Source: Streptococcus cristatus ATCC 51100 (GTDB lineage: Bacteria > Bacillota > Bacilli > Lactobacillales > Streptococcaceae). Taken from it: DNA of 64,000 bases. Under the pieces are notes generated by a model. That model did no database searches. It saw only the letters and a list, made by a program, of their open reading frames with translations, and was not told the origin of the DNA. Every line of letters starts with the position of its first letter. Position 1 is the stretch's first letter. Location: NCBI RefSeq assembly GCF_000222765.1, contig NZ_AFUE01000010.1, positions 124,001 to 188,000 on the forward strand, given 5' to 3'. Below, in pieces: positions 26,199 through 35,266 of this stretch. A program made the position numbers and the translations under genes.

Positions 26199-26909
26199 AT
26201 GACAGCTAATCTACAAGCTTACAAGGCTCATCTGCAGGCGCCTTGGGGCAAACTTCAGTATGATATTATTTTTGCTTTTCTTAAATCGCTGAAGGGCCAG
26301 AAAATTCTTGATTTCGGTAGTGGTTTTGGAATTGTGGCTGATTTTCTAGCGGAAAAGAACCAAGTGACCGCCATCGAGCCGAACTCAGAAATGATTGCTG
26401 AGCGCAAGCAGAACTTTTCCTATGAGCAATTGCAAGGCAGTCTCGAAGTTCTGCAAACATTGCCAGACCAGTCTTTTGATGTCATCATCTGTCATAATGT
26501 TTTAGAGTATGTGTCTGAGCCTGCTCTTTATTTGACAGAATTTTCCCGTCTCTTAAAAAAGGACGGCAAAATTTCTCTGGTCAAGCACCACGAGGTTGGA
26601 AGGATTATGCATACGGTGGTTTTTGAAAATGACCCAGAAAAGGCCCAGCAGCTTTTAGCGGGTCAGGCATATCAAACCCACAGCATGGGAGCTGCAATGG
26701 TCTATCAGGTCCAAGATGTGATTTCAGGTCTCCCATTAGAAGTTGAAGATTATCAAGGACTACGGATTTTTTACGGGCTGCAATCCAATGACTACAAAAC
26801 TGCCCCTGACTGGGCTGAAAAGATGCTTGAGATGGAGCTGGTTGTCTGCAACCAATCACCTTATCGAGACATTGCTGCCTTTCAGCATGTTTGGCTGAGC
26901 AAGCGCTAA
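26199..26909 (+). CDS. SAM-dependent class I methyltransferase
   Basis: 236 residues. SAM-binding motif I is ILDFGSGFGIVADFLA, the acidic end of strand 2 is in VTAIEPN, and the later motif is FDVIICHNVLEYV. The fold is that of the UbiE/SmtA-like methyltransferases; substrate unknown. It sits six bases after the SDR gene and 38 bases before an acyltransferase gene, so the three may form a small operon. Confidence 0.88.
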   Translation: MTANLQAYKAHLQAPWGKLQYDIIFAFLKSLKGQKILDFGSGFGIVADFLAEKNQVTAIEPNSEMIAERKQNFSYEQLQGSLEVLQTLPDQSFDVIICHNVLEYVSEPALYLTEFSRLLKKDGKISLVKHHEVGRIMHTVVFENDPEKAQQLLAGQAYQTHSMGAAMVYQVQDVISGLPLEVEDYQGLRIFYGLQSNDYKTAPDWAEKMLEMELVVCNQSPYRDIAAFQHVWLSKR

Positions 26910-26947
26910 ATCTATTTATCAAGCACATCTTCCTAGGGAGAGTATTT

Positions 26948-28000
26948 ATGACAGAAAGAAATGTCAGAGAGCCTGAGCAGCCGGTCAACTACGCCATGCT
27001 CAGTTTGTTTCAGTACATGGCTTCAATTTTGGTAATTTTGGTGCATTGTCAGCGACTTTTTGAAAATGAAGTCTTACATTTTACTCAGAAAAGTATGTTT
27101 GGTCGTATGGCAGTGCCATTTTTCCTGATTTCATCAGCTTTTATGCTAAAGTCCAGCTTGGCTAAGAAGCAGGACATGAAGTTGTACATTAAGCGTATTT
27201 TGAAGCAGTATCTTTTGTGGAGCGGGATTTATGTTCCTTATGCCTTGGCGTATTTTTGGGCCTTGCCAGTTCAAAAACATTACGCTCCTTTGGCCTTGTT
27301 GGCTGGACTTTTGTATATCGGCTTATGTTATCAAATTTGGTACATTCCCGCCTTTCTCTTGGGCCTTTTACTTGTTCACTATGTTTATAGAAAATGGGGT
27401 GCTAGAAAGACGGGCATTTTTCTACTCCTGCTTTATGTAGTAGGCTCGATCGAGACATACTACGCTTATTTCTCAAATAGCTGGCTTACCCAGTCTTTTG
27501 ATGCCTATGCTAAAATTTTCTTCACCACCCGAAACGGCCTTTTCTATACTCCCATTTTTATTTACTTAGGCTATCTTCTTTATGATTATCGGCAGTCTAG
27601 CATTTTTAGGAAATATTATGGGAAAAAGCTATTCTTGTCTGGCCTTCTTTTGCTGCTAGATGGGTGGATTGTCTTCATCCATCAGGGGATTGACAAGAAC
27701 TTCTTTTTGGCTTTGCCCCTCTTTGCTCTATTTCTGGTGAATTGGATTTTGCGTACAAGAATTGGTCAAAACTGGCATCTGTATCACCTTAAAGAATTGA
27801 GTGTTTTATACTTCTTTTTGCATCCAATTTTTATAGAATCCTCTTTTTATCTGCTCCAGAAGACCGATTTTGCCAAATGGCAGCAGGGAAGGATTGTCTT
27901 TTTGCTAACCTTGCTCTTAACTCATCTAAGCGCAGAAGTCATTTTATTGGCTCGGAAGCGCTTGTTCTTGAAGCAAAGACTGACAAAGGAAATAGGATAG
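26948..28000 (+). CDS. Acyltransferase-3-like integral membrane protein
   Basis: 350 residues from the ATG at 26948 (GGGAGAG upstream); a longer frame from 26891 overlaps the methyltransferase gene and lacks a site. About ten membrane segments. The opening has 'FQYMASILVILVHCQRLFE' with the conserved His of acyltransferase-3 proteins, followed by GRMAVPFFLISSAFML, the usual second motif. Such enzymes O-acylate cell-wall or surface polysaccharides. Acceptor unknown. Confidence 0.75.
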   Translation: MTERNVREPEQPVNYAMLSLFQYMASILVILVHCQRLFENEVLHFTQKSMFGRMAVPFFLISSAFMLKSSLAKKQDMKLYIKRILKQYLLWSGIYVPYALAYFWALPVQKHYAPLALLAGLLYIGLCYQIWYIPAFLLGLLLVHYVYRKWGARKTGIFLLLLYVVGSIETYYAYFSNSWLTQSFDAYAKIFFTTRNGLFYTPIFIYLGYLLYDYRQSSIFRKYYGKKLFLSGLLLLLDGWIVFIHQGIDKNFFLALPLFALFLVNWILRTRIGQNWHLYHLKELSVLYFFLHPIFIESSFYLLQKTDFAKWQQGRIVFLLTLLLTHLSAEVILLARKRLFLKQRLTKEIG

Positions 28001-28113
28001 CGAAAGAAAGCTAGTAAGTCGGATCTACCGATCGGAGAAGTTCTAGCTGGTAAGCGAAAATCCAGCAAAATTGCCCTTGCTCAAATTTTAACCCAGTGAG
28101 GAAGTAAAACATT

Positions 28114-28166
28114 AAGTGATAGAACAGAAGAAATATTCCGTGCTTTTTTCTTCTGTTCTGTCGCTT
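28114..28166 (+). terminator. Long hairpin terminator before recJ
   Basis: A 20-bp stem with two G-T pairs (28114-28133 with 28147-28166) and a 13-nt loop, with T-rich sequence in the 3' arm and after it. Confidence 0.65.
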
Positions 28167-28171
28167 TTCCA

Positions 28172-28180
28172 TGTTATAAT
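28172..28180 (+). promoter_or_regulatory. Extended -10 promoter for recJ
   Basis: TGTTATAAT, 40 bp before the recJ ATG. Confidence 0.6.
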
Positions 28181-28219
28181 ATTCAGACAAGATTGAACGG
28201 AGAGAGTGTTTCACTTATC

Positions 28220-30439
28220 ATGATTAGCTCAAAATATGACTGGCAGTTTGCCACTAATTTTACAGACGAAAATTTTTTAAAAAAGGCTAAAAAAGCTGGA
28301 TTAGAACCCACCGCTGCTAGTCTTCTTTATCAAAGAGGTGTGCAGAATGAAGAGGCCTTGCAGGAATTTTTGGAGCCTAGTTTAGACCAGCTTCACGACC
28401 CTTATGATCTGCATGATATGGAGCGGGCAGTGGAGCGCATTCGTGCAGCGATTGAGAATTATGAGCAGATTCTGATCTATGGTGATTATGACGCTGATGG
28501 CATGACCTCGGCATCTATTGTCAAGGAAGCCTTGGAGCAGCTGGGGGCTGAGTGTCAGGTCTATCTGCCCAATCGCTTTACGGACGGCTATGGTCCTAAT
28601 AGCAGTGTTTACAAGTATTTTATTGAAAATCAAGGCATCTCGCTCATTATTACGGTAGATAATGGAGTGGCGGGACTTGAAGCTATCGAGCTGGCCCAGT
28701 CTCTGGGCGTAGATGTCATCGTGACGGATCATCACTCTATGCCTGAGGAGCTGCCAGACGCCTATGCGATTGTCCATCCGGAACATAGCGGAGCGGATTA
28801 TCCTTTCAAGCATCTAGCTGGTTGTGGAGTGGCTTTTAAGTTGGCAACAGCCTTGCTGGAAGAAGTTCAAGTCGAACTTTTGGACTTAGTTGCCATTGGT
28901 ACCATTGCCGATATAGTCAGTCTGACGGGGGAAAATCGGATTTTGGTCAAATACGGCCTTTCCGTCCTCAAAAACACTCAGAGAATAGGTCTACAGGAAC
29001 TCTTCAAAATAGCTGGTATTCAGCCTGATGAACTGGATGAAGAAACGGTTGGTTTCCAGCTTGCCCCCCGACTCAATGCACTGGGACGGCTGGATGATCC
29101 AAATCCAGCAGTTGAGCTTTTGACAGGCTTTGACGATGAAGAAGCTCGTGACATTGCTCTTATGATCAACCAGAAAAATGATGAGCGCAAGGAAATTGTC
29201 CAGCAGATTTATGAAGAAGCACAAACTATGCTGGATCCTAAGAGACCAGTACAGGTGCTGGCCAAGGAAGGCTGGAATCCTGGTGTGCTAGGGATTGTCG
29301 CTGGGCGCTTGCTGGAAGAGCTGCACCAGCCAGTCATAGTGCTTAATATTGAGGATGGCATTGCTAAGGGTAGCGCTCGCAGTATTGAAGCGGTCAATAT
29401 TTTTGAGGCCTTGGACAGCCACCGTGATCTATTTGTAGCCTTTGGCGGCCATGCTGGAGCAGCTGGAATGACCCTTGAGGCAGACAAACTAGCAGAACTA
29501 TCTGATATCCTGACATCCTACATCTTAGACAATGATTTGGATTTGACTGGCAAAACAGCTCTCTATTTAGATGAGGAGCTACATCTGCCAGAACTGACCC
29601 TTGACACACTCAAAAGCTTCGAAAAACTTGCGCCTTTTGGTATGGACAATAAGAAGCCACTCTTTTACCTCAAGGACTTTAAAGTGGATAATGCTCGGAC
29701 TATGGGGGCTGGCAATAGCCATCTCAAGCTGAAAATTTCTCAGGAAGATGCATCTTTTGAAGTAGTAGCTTTTGGGCAAGGAAACCTGGCGACAGAGTTT
29801 GCCCAGACCAAGAATCTAGAGCTAGCTGTCAGCCTCTCTGTCAATAAATGGAACGGCCAGACCAGTCTCCAGCTCATGCTGGTAGATGCTCGTGTGGACG
29901 GCGTACAGCTTTTCAATATCCGCAGCAAAAATGCGACGCTGCCTGACAAGGTTCCAGTTTTGCGTTTCACAGAGGAATTGCCGGATTTGACAAATAGCAA
30001 AGCAGTTGTAGTTTACGACCTGCCCGATGACTTGCAGGATTTGAAGAAAATTCTTCAATCTCAGGATTTTGAAGCGATTTACTTTAAGAATGAGATTGCC
30101 AAGCCTTACTATCTGACCGGTTATGGTACTCGTGAGCAATTTGCTAAACTTTACAAGACAATCTACCAGTTCCCTGAGTTTGATGTTCGCTATAAACTTA
30201 AAGAGTTGGCGGATTACCTGAAAATCGACCCAATTCTCTTGGTCAAAATGATTCAGATTTTTGAAGAGCTGGGCTTTGTCAGCATCACCGAAGGTGTCAT
30301 GACAGTTAATAAGGAAGCTGAAAAGAAAGAGATTGACAGTAGTCATATTTACCAAGACCTCAAGCGCGTGGTCAAAGAACAAGAACTCATGGCTCTGGGC
30401 ACCGTGCAGGAGATTTACGACTATCTCATGGATTGCTAG
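28220..30439 (+). CDS. recJ: Single-strand DNA exonuclease RecJ
   Basis: 739 residues from the ATG at 28220. The TTG at 28193 is too near the promoter, and the N-terminus MISSKYDWQF is like pneumococcal RecJ as I remember it. DHH-family motifs: DYDADG (89-94) and TDHHSMPEE (DHH at 170-172); the DHHA1 motif is GGHAGAAGMT. RecJ degrades 5' single strands in recombination and mismatch repair. The extra C-terminal region of about 170 residues is usual in Firmicutes. A clear ribosome-binding site is lacking: GGAGAG lies about 15 bases upstream. Confidence 0.93.
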   Translation: MISSKYDWQFATNFTDENFLKKAKKAGLEPTAASLLYQRGVQNEEALQEFLEPSLDQLHDPYDLHDMERAVERIRAAIENYEQILIYGDYDADGMTSASIVKEALEQLGAECQVYLPNRFTDGYGPNSSVYKYFIENQGISLIITVDNGVAGLEAIELAQSLGVDVIVTDHHSMPEELPDAYAIVHPEHSGADYPFKHLAGCGVAFKLATALLEEVQVELLDLVAIGTIADIVSLTGENRILVKYGLSVLKNTQRIGLQELFKIAGIQPDELDEETVGFQLAPRLNALGRLDDPNPAVELLTGFDDEEARDIALMINQKNDERKEIVQQIYEEAQTMLDPKRPVQVLAKEGWNPGVLGIVAGRLLEELHQPVIVLNIEDGIAKGSARSIEAVNIFEALDSHRDLFVAFGGHAGAAGMTLEADKLAELSDILTSYILDNDLDLTGKTALYLDEELHLPELTLDTLKSFEKLAPFGMDNKKPLFYLKDFKVDNARTMGAGNSHLKLKISQEDASFEVVAFGQGNLATEFAQTKNLELAVSLSVNKWNGQTSLQLMLVDARVDGVQLFNIRSKNATLPDKVPVLRFTEELPDLTNSKAVVVYDLPDDLQDLKKILQSQDFEAIYFKNEIAKPYYLTGYGTREQFAKLYKTIYQFPEFDVRYKLKELADYLKIDPILLVKMIQIFEELGFVSITEGVMTVNKEAEKKEIDSSHIYQDLKRVVKEQELMALGTVQEIYDYLMDC

Positions 30440-30441
30440 GG

Positions 30442-30508
30442 AAAAGGCCTCCTTGTTTTACAAATCTTTCATATCTAAAAAAATTGAAAGACTGTTAGAG
30501 CCTTTTTG
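30442..30508 (+). terminator. Terminator after recJ
   Basis: Nested stems AAAAGGC / GCCTTTT (30442-30448 with 30500-30506) and TCTTTCA / TGAAAGA (30465-30471 with 30485-30491), with T residues at the end. Confidence 0.65.
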
Positions 30509-30517
30509 AATAAAACA

Positions 30518-30526
30518 TGGTATAAT
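30518..30526 (+). promoter_or_regulatory. Extended -10 promoter for apt
   Basis: TGGTATAAT, 34 bp before the apt ATG. Confidence 0.65.
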
Positions 30527-30560
30527 AGAGAGTAAAAAATTTTTTGAAAGAAAGAACATT

Positions 30561-31073
30561 ATGAATTTAAAAGATTACATTGCAACCATTGAAAACTACC
30601 CAACGGAAGGGATTCTCTTCCGTGATATTAGCCCTTTGATGGCTGATGGAAATGCCTATAGCTACGCTGTACGTGAAATTGTTCAGTATGCGACTGACAA
30701 GGAAATCGACATGATCGTCGGTCCAGAAGCGCGTGGCTTTATCGTAGGATGTCCAGTTGCCTTTGAATTAGGAGTTGGCTTTGCTCCTGTCCGTAAGCCT
30801 GGCAAACTTCCTCGTGAAGTTATCTCAGCTGACTATGAAAAAGAGTATGGTGTAGATACTCTGACTATGCATGCGGATGCAATTAAACCTGGCCAACGCG
30901 TTCTGATTGTCGATGACCTTCTTGCAACTGGTGGAACAGTTAAGGCGACTATTGAAATGATTGAGCGCCTTGGCGGAGTTGTTGCTGGCTGTGCCTTCCT
31001 TATCGAGCTGGATGAGCTCAAAGGTCGCGAAGCAATCGGCGATTATGACTACAAAGTATTGATGCACTACTAA
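30561..31073 (+). CDS. apt: Adenine phosphoribosyltransferase
   Basis: 170 residues, normal length. Converts adenine and PRPP to AMP in purine salvage. The opening [24 protein letters not shown] and the PRPP-binding motif [14 protein letters not shown] are diagnostic, with GPEARGFI before them. Own promoter; located after recJ as in other streptococci. Confidence 0.97.
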   Translation: MNLKDYIATIENYPTEGILFRDISPLMADGNAYSYAVREIVQYATDKEIDMIVGPEARGFIVGCPVAFELGVGFAPVRKPGKLPREVISADYEKEYGVDTLTMHADAIKPGQRVLIVDDLLATGGTVKATIEMIERLGGVVAGCAFLIELDELKGREAIGDYDYKVLMHY

Positions 31074-31110
31074 AGATATAGCTTATTACTATATCTAGTT
31101 AGAGAAAAAG

Positions 31111-31144
31111 TATAATTGAAAACTATATCTCCTTTGAGTATAAT
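31111..31144 (+). promoter_or_regulatory. metA promoter with a Met-box (MtaR/MetR operator)
   Basis: TATAATTGAAAACTATA (31111-31127) differs by one base from the Streptococcaceae Met-box TATAGTTTsAAACTATA. It overlaps the -35 TTGAAA (31116-31121); a 17-nt spacer leads to TATAAT (31139-31144). LysR-type MtaR/MetR controls methionine genes through such sites. Confidence 0.7.
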
Positions 31145-31169
31145 GAGTATATTAAACAAAAGGAGATAT
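31125..31169 (+). promoter_or_regulatory. Inverted repeat that could sequester the metA ribosome-binding site
   Basis: ATATCTCCTTT (31125-31135) and AAAGGAGATAT (31159-31169) are perfectly complementary. The 3' arm is the metA ribosome-binding site. The 5' arm lies upstream of the expected transcript start, so only read-through RNA from apt would contain both arms. Confidence 0.5.
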
Positions 31170-31173
31170 TTTC

Positions 31174-32115
31174 ATGCCTATCAAGATTGATAAGAAGCTT
31201 CCAGCAGTTGAAATTTTAAGCTCTGAGAATATCTTTGTCATGGATGATGACCGGGCAGATCATCAGGATATTCGTCCCTTGAATATCTTGATACTCAATC
31301 TCATGCCCCAGAAAATGGTGACGGAAACTCAGATTTTACGTCATTTGGCCAATACGCCCTTGCAGCTGACCATTGAGTTTCTTTATATGACTTCTCATAC
31401 GTCAAAGACTACCCAAGTGGAACACATGCAGACCTTTTACAAGACTTTTGATGAGGTCAAACATCGTTTCTTTGATGGCTTGATTATCACAGGAGCGCCA
31501 GTAGAGCATCTGCCCTTTGAGGCAGTAGACTATTGGGAGGAATTCCAGCAGGTGATTGAATGGTCCAAGACTCATGTCTTTTCGACTTTACATATCTGTT
31601 GGGGAGCACAGGCTGGCCTTTATGCTCGCTATGGCGTGGATAAGCACCAGATGGAAGAGAAACTTTCGGGTGTTTACGAGCAGTCGGCTCCAAGCAATAA
31701 TCTACTTTTTAGAGGTTTTGATGATGAATTTATCACGCCTCATTCAAGGCATACAGAAGTACTGAAGGAAGACATTCTTAATCTGACCAATCTAGAGATT
31801 CTCTCCGAGGGAGAAGACACGGGCTTGTCCGTTTTGGCGAGTCGTGACTTGCGAGAGGTGTATAGCTTTGGTCATATGGAGTACGACCGTGATACCCTTG
31901 CCAAGGAGTATTTCCGTGACTTGGAAGCGGGCAAGGATCCTCATATTCCTGAGAATTACTTCAAGAATGATGATGTGAATACAACTCCTTGTCTGCGCTG
32001 GAGTTTGGCGGCAGCTCTCTTTTTCAGTAATTGGGTCAATTATGCAGTCTATCAAGAAACGCCATTTGATTGGCAAAGTCCAGAGAATGATGCATCCTTC
32101 TTTGCTTATTTATAA
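31174..32115 (+). CDS. metA: Homoserine O-acyltransferase (MetA family)
   Basis: 313 residues. Catalyses acylation of homoserine, the first committed step of methionine synthesis. Active-site Cys lies in [11 protein letters not shown], with the His in SRHTEV and the Glu in [11 protein letters not shown]. MetA proteins use succinyl- or acetyl-CoA; many Firmicute forms use acetyl-CoA, so the acyl donor is left open. The Met-box upstream agrees with the role. Confidence 0.95.
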   Translation: MPIKIDKKLPAVEILSSENIFVMDDDRADHQDIRPLNILILNLMPQKMVTETQILRHLANTPLQLTIEFLYMTSHTSKTTQVEHMQTFYKTFDEVKHRFFDGLIITGAPVEHLPFEAVDYWEEFQQVIEWSKTHVFSTLHICWGAQAGLYARYGVDKHQMEEKLSGVYEQSAPSNNLLFRGFDDEFITPHSRHTEVLKEDILNLTNLEILSEGEDTGLSVLASRDLREVYSFGHMEYDRDTLAKEYFRDLEAGKDPHIPENYFKNDDVNTTPCLRWSLAAALFFSNWVNYAVYQETPFDWQSPENDASFFAYL

Positions 32116-32124
32116 AGAGGTACT

Positions 32125-32805
32125 ATGACTTATTTAGCAGCTTACAAAAACGGCAACTTGGTTCTTCCAAGTGCCCTCTTTTTGCATTTTAAAGACATTT
32201 TTGATTCCAGTGATGATTTTTTGGTCTGGCAATTTTTTTATTTGCAAAATACCACCTCATTGGAGGAATTTGCGCCCAGTCAGATTGCGGAGCATATTGG
32301 CAAGACCTTATCCGAGGTCAATCGTTCCATGTCCCATCTGACGGAAAAAGGCTTGCTCCAGTACAGAACCATTGAACTGAATGGGGAAATCGAGGCGATT
32401 TTTGATGCTTCGCCAGCCTTAGAAAAGCTAGATGAGATCCTAGGCAATTCTAGTCCTACTGGGTCAAGGCCAGCATCTGATGGCAATCTTCTCAAGGAAC
32501 TAGTTGAAACCTTCCAGCAAGAATTGGGCCGTCTTTTGACTCCATTTGAAATTGAGGATTTGACCAAGACCATTAAGGACGATCAAACCAATCCAGATTT
32601 GGTCAAGGCTGCCCTACGCGAAGCGGTTTTCAATGGCAAGCCTAATTGGAAATATATCCAGGCGATCTTGCGTAATTGGCGGCGGGAAGGTATTACAACC
32701 CAAGCTCAAGTAGAAGCCAAACGGGCGGAGCGTGAAGCAAGTAATCCACAGAATGTAACGGTTTCGGATGATTTTCTCAATGCCATGAATTTGTGGAAGG
32801 ACTGA
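32125..32805 (+). CDS. DnaD domain protein
   Basis: 226 residues. The N-terminal part is a winged-helix-like region (QIAEHIGKTLSEVNRSMSHLTEKGLL). The C-terminal DnaB_2/DnaD domain has the motif NGKPNWKYIQAILRNWRREGITT (YxxxIxxxW). DnaD proteins take part in replication initiation and restart with DnaB and DnaA. Nine bases after metA, so probably read from the metA promoter too. The role as the main replication DnaD is likely but not proven. Confidence 0.85.
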   Translation: MTYLAAYKNGNLVLPSALFLHFKDIFDSSDDFLVWQFFYLQNTTSLEEFAPSQIAEHIGKTLSEVNRSMSHLTEKGLLQYRTIELNGEIEAIFDASPALEKLDEILGNSSPTGSRPASDGNLLKELVETFQQELGRLLTPFEIEDLTKTIKDDQTNPDLVKAALREAVFNGKPNWKYIQAILRNWRREGITTQAQVEAKRAEREASNPQNVTVSDDFLNAMNLWKD

Positions 32806-32873
32806 CTTTATTTGTTTTACAGTGGTCTGTTAGATTTGACAGGCCCTTGGTTTTATAAAAAAAGTAGAAAAGT

Positions 32874-33662
32874 ATGACCTATCAATTGCCAAAAGTTTGG
32901 TCCGCTGCGGACAGCGACCAAGGAAAATTTTCAGGTATCAATCAGCCTACTGCGGGCGCGCGTTTTGAACAAAAGCTTCCTGTCGGTACAGAGCCCTTTC
33001 AGCTTTATTCACTTGGGACTCCAAATGGGGTCAAGGTGACGATTATGCTGGAGGAACTACTGGCAGCAGGCGTGACAGAGGCCACCTATGACCTTTATAA
33101 GATCAGCATCATGGATGGAGATCAGTTTGGCTCAGATTTTGTGAAAATCAATCCCAACTCCAAAATTCCAGCCTTGTTGGATCAGTCAGGTCATAAGCCG
33201 GTTCCTGTCTTTGAATCAGCAAATATCCTGTTCTATCTGGCAGAGAAGTTTGGAAAGCTGATTCCGTCAGATTTGGCTGGTCGGACTGAGGTGCTCAACT
33301 GGCTCTTCTGGCAGACAGGAGCGGCGCCCTTCTTGGGGGGCGGATTTGGTCATTTCTTTAACTATGCTCCAGAAAAGCTAGAATATCCTATCAATCGCTT
33401 TTCCATGGAAGCCAAGCGACAGCTGGATTTACTGGACAAAGAATTAGCCAATAAAGCTTATATTGCTGGAGATGACTACAGTATTGCTGATATTGCTATC
33501 TGGTCTTGGTATGGTCAGTTGGTGCAAGATAAGATCTATACCGGAGCAGCGGAGTTCTTGGATGTTGCATCTTACAAACATCTAGTTGCCTGGGCGGAGA
33601 AGATTGCGGCTCGTCCGGCAGTCCAGCGTGGTTTAGCTGCCGAGTATCAAGAAATCAAATAA
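32874..33662 (+). CDS. Glutathione S-transferase family protein, YghU-like
   Basis: 262 residues. An N-terminal extension of about 40 residues is followed by a thioredoxin-like GST domain (FQLYSLGTPNGVKVTIMLEELL, then INPNSKIPALLD and ESANILFYLAEKFG) and an all-helical C-terminal domain with YSIADIAIWSW. This layout fits the YghU/YfcG-like disulfide reductases. The ribosome-binding site is weak. Whether this bacterium makes glutathione cannot be seen here; an intake-dependent or other thiol role is possible. Confidence 0.88.
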   Translation: MTYQLPKVWSAADSDQGKFSGINQPTAGARFEQKLPVGTEPFQLYSLGTPNGVKVTIMLEELLAAGVTEATYDLYKISIMDGDQFGSDFVKINPNSKIPALLDQSGHKPVPVFESANILFYLAEKFGKLIPSDLAGRTEVLNWLFWQTGAAPFLGGGFGHFFNYAPEKLEYPINRFSMEAKRQLDLLDKELANKAYIAGDDYSIADIAIWSWYGQLVQDKIYTGAAEFLDVASYKHLVAWAEKIAARPAVQRGLAAEYQEIK

Positions 33663-33684
33663 AAAGTGACGAGTGGCGAAACAG

Positions 33685-33712
33685 AATCAGTTTATTAACA
33701 GGCTGATTTTTC
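33685..33712 (+). terminator. Probable terminator after the GST gene
   Basis: AATCAG / CTGATT with a 12-nt loop, then TTTT. Weak stem. Confidence 0.4.
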
Positions 33713-33781
33713 CTCCGCTGCTTTTTTTATACCCTTAAAAATGATATACTGAGTAGAAGAATGTTTAGAAAAGAGTAAGCG

Positions 33782-34471
33782 ATGCAAAAAAAGAGTATTT
33801 CCCAACGCTTGGAGCGAGTAGCTGCTTTTGTGCCGGAGGGGGCAAAGTTGCTGGATGTTGGGAGCGATCATGCCTATCTGCCTATTTACCTGATTCAGCA
33901 GGGACGGATTGAGAAGGCTCTGGCCGGTGAAGTGGTAGAGGGGCCTTTTCAGTCTGCCCAGAAAAATGTTGCTGAGCATGGACTGACGGAGCAGATTGTG
34001 GTTCGCTTGGCTAATGGTCTGGCTGCTTTTGAAGTAGAAGATCAGATTGATACTATCGTCATCGCTGGCATGGGTGGTCGCTTGATTTCAGAGATTTTGG
34101 AAAATGGCAGAGCTAAGCTTGGGTCTATTTCCCGCTTGATTTTGCAGCCCAATAACCGAGAGGATGAACTTCGCAGCTGGCTGGTATCTAACGGCTTTCG
34201 CTTGCTGGCAGAGGATATGCTGGAAGAGGCTGGTAAGTTTTACGAAATCCTAGTGGCAGAAGCAGGCCAGCAAACTTTGACGGAGCAAGAAAAACGCTTT
34301 GGTCCTTTCCTGTTAGAACAGCAATCTCCAGTTTTTCGGAAAAAATGGCAGAGAGAACTGAAGAAATTCGAAGAAGCTTTAGCTCATATCCCAGAAAAGA
34401 ATCAGCTAGAACGCTCTGCTATGTCCCAAAAAATCGAAAGTATCAAGGAGGTACTCCATGTTAGCAAGTGA
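33782..34471 (+). CDS. trmK: tRNA (adenine(22)-N1)-methyltransferase
   Basis: 229 residues. The SAM motif is [16 protein letters not shown], followed by [16 protein letters not shown] and the catalytic-region strand [16 protein letters not shown], with [13 protein letters not shown]. TrmK methylates A22 in the D-loop of tRNA. The next gene (Nif3-like) starts inside it with a 14-base overlap, a pairing common in Firmicutes. Confidence 0.9.
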   Translation: MQKKSISQRLERVAAFVPEGAKLLDVGSDHAYLPIYLIQQGRIEKALAGEVVEGPFQSAQKNVAEHGLTEQIVVRLANGLAAFEVEDQIDTIVIAGMGGRLISEILENGRAKLGSISRLILQPNNREDELRSWLVSNGFRLLAEDMLEEAGKFYEILVAEAGQQTLTEQEKRFGPFLLEQQSPVFRKKWQRELKKFEEALAHIPEKNQLERSAMSQKIESIKEVLHVSK

Positions 34472-35255
34472 GATTATCGCCCGTTATGAAGCCTATTGCC
34501 CGCAAGAACTGTCCATGGAGGGCGACATTTCAGGCCTGCAAATCGGTACTTTGGACAAAGAAGTTGACAAGGTTCTGGTAGCGCTGGATATTCGTGAGCA
34601 GACGGTGGCGGAGGCTATTGAGGCAGGTGCTGGACTGATTATTGTTAAGCATGCGCCTATTTTTCGACCGCTCAAGGATCTAGTGGCTGATAAAGCACAA
34701 AATCGGATGATTTTAGACCTCATCAAGCATGATATTGCTGTTTATGTCAGCCATACCAATATTGATGTTGTGGAGGACGGGCTTAACGACTGGTTCTGCC
34801 AGCTTCTTGAGATTGAGGAGACAAGTTTTCTCAGTCAGACGGAGCCAGATCACGGTATTGGCCGCGTGGGGAGGATTGCTCCTCAGACTTTTGGGGACTT
34901 TGCGGCTAAGGTCAAGGAAACTTTTGGACTAGATAGTTTGCGTCTGGTCGCTTATGAAGAAGCAGATCTCGAACGCGTGATTGAGCGTGTGGCTATTTGT
35001 GGCGGCAGCGGTCAGTCCTTTTATCCAGAGGCTATCGCCAAGGGAGCGCAAGTCTACATAACAGGTGATATTTACTATCACACTGCTCAGGAAATGCTGA
35101 CAGAGGGGCTTTTGGCGCTGGATCCTGGACACCATATCGAGGTTCTTTTTACGGAAAAATTAAAAGAAAAGCTTGATACTTGGAAGGTAGAAGAGGGATG
35201 GGAGCTTGAGATTCTGGCTAGTCAGGCTTGGACCAATCCTTTCCGGCATATTTGA
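34458..35255 (+). CDS. Nif3-like dinuclear metal centre protein
   Basis: 265 residues, the short form without the inserted PII-like domain. Metal-ligand motifs: [11 protein letters not shown] (His), VSHTNIDV (His, Asp) and the late [10 protein letters not shown] (His, Glu). Some members have GTP cyclohydrolase-like activity, but function in streptococci is open. The ATG is set by AAGGAGG seven bases upstream, within the end of trmK. Confidence 0.9.
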   Translation: MLASEIIARYEAYCPQELSMEGDISGLQIGTLDKEVDKVLVALDIREQTVAEAIEAGAGLIIVKHAPIFRPLKDLVADKAQNRMILDLIKHDIAVYVSHTNIDVVEDGLNDWFCQLLEIEETSFLSQTEPDHGIGRVGRIAPQTFGDFAAKVKETFGLDSLRLVAYEEADLERVIERVAICGGSGQSFYPEAIAKGAQVYITGDIYYHTAQEMLTEGLLALDPGHHIEVLFTEKLKEKLDTWKVEEGWELEILASQAWTNPFRHI

Positions 35256-35266
35256 GAGGGAGCGAC

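Noticed and set aside
29822-30382. A 186-codon minus-strand ORF inside recJ
   Set aside because: Antisense shadow without ribosome-binding site; recJ is intact on the other strand.
31074-31096. AGATATAG / CTATATCT hairpin after apt as a terminator
   Set aside because: The stem is AT-only in most positions and no T run follows; it may be part of the metA control region instead.
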